Origin: Terana coerulea
Lineage: Eukaryota; Basidiomycota; Agaricomycetes; Polyporales; Phanerochaetaceae
Length of the DNA: 46,734 nt
Direction: 5' to 3'
NCBI GenBank assembly: GCA_024811115.1
Contig: JAKOGH010001002.1
Location: 1-46,734, forward strand
Made by a program: the position numbers and the translations under genes. Below the pieces are notes generated by a model that saw only the letters and a list, made by a program, of their open reading frames with translations, made no database searches and was not told the DNA's origin. How positions within the stretch are numbered: the first letter of the stretch is position 1; every line of letters begins with the position of its first letter. This document shows, in pieces, positions 44,136 to 46,734 of the stretch.

Positions 44136-46035
44136 CTAGTGATACAGTGTTGGTGAAGTTTTGTAGCGGTTGCCACAGCAGAGTTGCAAATATGGTGGCA
44201 TTGATGTGTTGGGCTGCATTGGAATGTGGCTTATGGAACTTTTGATGGCTTCAGGGGCATTCTTGAGGTTCTTTGCAGGTTTCCAGGAGTTTGAACCAGA
44301 GCTGTAGCCTTTCCACTTGACAAGGTATTGGAATTGCCAGTAGAAGACTCTGCTGTCAAAGACTTCCTCAACTTCATACTCTTCCTCTCCTTTGACTGTG
44401 ACAGGGACTGGTGGTGGTGGTAAGACTCCATTGACTTTGTTACCCTTCCAAAGTAAGAGATAGTCAACATAGAACACATTATGGATTTTCAGTGCTGCCA
44501 GTAATTTGAGCTTGTGGTCCTGATTTCCTACTCTCTCCAAGATCTTGTAGGGTCCAAGCTGCCTAGGTCCCAGCTTGTGAGAGGCTTGATGCACTTGTAT
44601 ATTGCGGCTGTCTAGCTAGACTTTATCTCCAATATCAAACACTCTGGGTAGAGGAGCACCAGCAGGCATCTCCTTTGTTGTAGCTCAAAGAGCTGCTTCT
44701 GCATCGTTACGTGTCTGGGCCTAGTGTTGCCAAAGTTCAGTTCAGTTCGGTGTTTTAGAACCAGAACCAATGAACCAAACCATGTAGTTCAGTTCAGTTC
44801 AGTTCTGGTTTGGCCTCTAGGTAACTTGGTTTGGTCCTTGGTTCGAGGCATAGCTGTCACACTTTGAACCAAATTCAGACGATTCGAACCATGAACCATG
44901 TACATGTTATATAGTGTATTGTACTGGGATTTATAGAGAAAAGTACATGAACTTACTTACTGTAGCATGTCTAAACTATTTTTCATCATTGTGCTTGTAA
45001 ACTGAGCACCAAATGTTGCTCTGCTTATGTTTTGGTGTATACATGATGCCATCAATAGCTGCCAAAAAATGGCAACTGGCAGCCTCTATCAGACACTGAG
45101 CTTCAAAACAACATAATATAAGGCTTTTGCACTATACAAACCCTTCTAGATGTCAATATATAACTCTATTATGATCTACCATTGCAATTATACTGATTTG
45201 ACAGAGTAAAGCAGATATATACATGGTTCAATGGTTCGAACCAGTTCGAACCCTGAACTGAACCAACTGAACCAGTTCATGCTGGTTCAGTTCAGTTCGA
45301 TTCTGGTTCTGGTTCAGACAAAAATGGGCCCAAACTGAACTGAACTGAACTTTGGCAACACTATCTGGGCCAGTAGTTCTGCTCAAGAGTTTGCTGCCGG
45401 TATGTTGCTGTGTTCTCCGAGTTGGGATGGTGAAGTCTGGTTAGTAATCATCCAGGACTTTGAACAGCAATTGACAATGAGCTGAGTGTACTCTGAAGTT
45501 GAGTGTGAACTCAGCAACTGGTATAAGCTGCGCCTAGTCGTTTTGTTGTTGCGAGGTGAATAATTGGAGGCACTGTTCAATTTCCTAGTTGGTGCGCTCT
45601 GTCTGCTCATTGGCCTGAGGGTAATAAGCTGTCGTAAGCTGACTGTTAATTCTTAGCCTTTTATACAGGGCTGTGATGAGTTTGGCTGCAAACTGTGATC
45701 CTCGATCTGATATAATCCTTCGTGGTAGTCCGTAGAGTCTAAAGAGTTCCCGTTCCAATAATGATGCAATTCCTCTGCTATTACTAAGTCATTGGTGAGC
45801 ACAAAGTGTCTTTGCTTGGTGTACAGGTCAACAATTGTCAAAATGGCATTGTAAAGCTGTCTGTCTAAGCTCTTTGATGGCAGGAGTTCTGTCACCAAGT
45901 CTGCACCAACAATTTGCCATAGTCTTTCTGGTATGGCTATCAAAAGTGGGTCAACTTATGGGTGAGCAGCAGGTTTGAATTGTTGACATCATTTGCATCC
46001 CTGCACATACTAGTCAACAAAGGTTTGCATTCATC
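44136..46035 (-). pseudogene. Integrase with C-terminal chromodomain (degraded)
   Basis: Pieces in order on the minus strand: a zinc-finger-like YVQGCK.CQQFKPAAHP (about 46010-45965), PERLWQIVGADLVTELLPSK (45935-45875) with the first catalytic Asp, ISDRGSQFAAKLITALYKRL (about 45712-45655) with the second, and the third region with NEQTERTN (about 45606). Then, past an inserted MITE, RQLGPYKILERVGNQDHKL (44555-44505) and a chromodomain (EYEVEEVFDSRVF, QYLVKWKGYSS, NSWKPAKNL; 44390-44270), which in live elements reads histone marks to choose target sites. Several in-frame stops (for example after NEQTERTN) show the copy is dead. Confidence 0.75.
44722..45363. mobile_element. hAT-type MITE (642 bp) with perfect 8-bp target duplication
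   Basis: Ends TAGTGTTGCCAAAGTTCAGT (left) and its near-exact inverted copy on the right, flanked by TCTGGGCC at 44714-44721 and 45364-45371. The inner flanks are dense in GTTCAG, GAACC and GGTTC words on both strands (44740-44850 and 45225-45345), like subterminal transposase-binding motifs. No coding capacity. It splits the gypsy integrase. Confidence 0.85.
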
Positions 46036-46040
46036 TGAAA

Positions 46041-46734
46041 AAACCCCCTTACTATTCCTGCCTAATGTATGCTGATAAGCACTAATTCATTGCACATAAG
46101 CATCAAAGTAACACAACTAGATAAATAGATACATAAGGCCAATAAGGCAGTTTAGTGAGGTCCTTTGCTAATTGTCTTAATTATTCTATATATTAGGGCA
46201 ATTAGTCCTATTTCTCAGCTATTTGTTTCCTTACTGTCCTATTTTGTTCTTTACATGCAGCTATAATGCCACTACTGCTTGACTAGTCGTCTGAGAAATC
46301 CCACTTCTTAATTTAACCTGATGCTCTATGTTGCATATTTAGTTATCTACATACAAGACTAGGCTACCTAACACAACAAACTACTTGTACTGTGCAGGTA
46401 AGCTCATGCACCATGCACCATACTCACCTCCACTGCGCTATGCCCACCTGTGTGTTGTATCTGTCAGTAACATACTTACGTACACCACTACCCTGGCTCT
46501 TGTGTCGTGCGCCAGCCCCTTGACGAGGGCGCACTTGTCAGCGTCAGTCTGCACGCGTCGTGCTTCGCCACTTCCTGCGCGCCGGCGCTGGCGTGGTGCG
46601 TGTGCTGCGCTTGTTCGGCGTCATGCTGGGGTAGCTTGCCTGGTCCTCAGCGTCATCCACGTCGGCCCTTTGTAACGGCGGCGCGCTCGCCTACGTCGGC
46701 CTGCGTGTGCTGTGCTTCACCACGTCCCATGCGC
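46041..46734. other. Unassigned end region
   Basis: AT-rich to about 46380, then GC-rich with CATGCACCATGCACCAT near 46407. A plus frame at 46385-46675 is open but Ala/Arg-rich and shows no motif. Nothing can be assigned. Confidence 0.4.

Larger units (their letters stand above)
43600..46040 (-). mobile_element. Ty3/gypsy chromovirus-type remnant (integrase end plus LTR)
   Basis: On the minus strand an integrase-chromodomain coding end (46035-44136) is followed by a short purine tract CTCTAGCAGGGG (44080-44069) and then TGTAATGTTGC at 44068, which is the expected junction of polypurine tract and 3' LTR. The LTR runs towards about 43600; a CTATATACTG box lies near 43828. The gag, protease and reverse transcriptase parts are absent from the window, so the copy is 5'-truncated near 46035. 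Confidence 0.65.

Noticed and set aside
46400..46430. CATGCACCAT repeats as a CRISPR-like or satellite array
   Set aside because: Only two short overlapping copies occur, with no regular spacing.

Overview
The window looks like nuclear DNA of a wood-inhabiting agaricomycete (Basidiomycota). Reasons: genes broken by short 45-70 nt GT..AG introns, GC-rich coding DNA, glucose-methanol-choline (GMC) oxidoreductase genes, DUF6535-like and other basidiomycete-type multi-pass membrane proteins, several F-box genes, and a dense mix of fungal LINE, LTR and hAT-type elements. I cannot name the species.

Layout. (1) 1-985: the end of a multi-pass membrane protein gene on the minus strand, cut by the window edge and frame-shifted. 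(2) 1421-4011: a decayed GMC oxidoreductase gene (minus). (3) 4284-25160: a repeat island. It holds a ~95-bp-arm inverted-repeat element, a long degraded LINE on the minus strand (ORF1 16634-13105, ORF2 13078-5691) with three LTR-like insertions inside it, a broken DUF6535 membrane-protein gene (19355-20990), a short TIR element with 8-bp target duplications (22880-23225), and long stretches without recognisable genes. (4) 25389-25460: a tRNA-Gly(UCC). (5) 25845-28676: a second GMC gene (plus), paralogous to the first and also decayed. (6) 28900-40409: a local duplication array. A block made of [3' end of a cupin gene, plus] - [single-span membrane protein gene, minus] - [F-box gene, plus] occurs twice (28.9-32.7 kb and 32.8-37.0 kb), followed by the full-length cupin gene (37339-39062) and a third membrane-protein paralogue. 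(7) 41538-42957: a further F-box/leucine-rich-type gene (minus). (8) 43600-46040: the integrase-chromodomain end and LTR of a Ty3/gypsy chromovirus-type element (minus), split by a hAT-like MITE with a perfect 8-bp target duplication. (9) 46040-46734: no recognisable gene.

How it fits together. Only the cupin gene reads cleanly through all its introns, and the membrane-protein genes are largely intact. The two GMC genes would, if functional, be secreted flavoenzymes of the peroxide-generating type used in lignocellulose decay. Both keep recognisable FAD-binding and catalytic-histidine segments but carry several indels each, including one at the same position in both copies. The region reads as a small segmental-duplication hotspot next to a nested transposon island. 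The most informative details are insertion sites: one solo-LTR-like element sits exactly in the YVDD active site of the LINE reverse transcriptase, and a 250-bp MITE sits in one of the duplicated cupin fragments, which orders the events. I found no CRISPR array, no prokaryotic operon and no convincing new defence or biosynthetic system.
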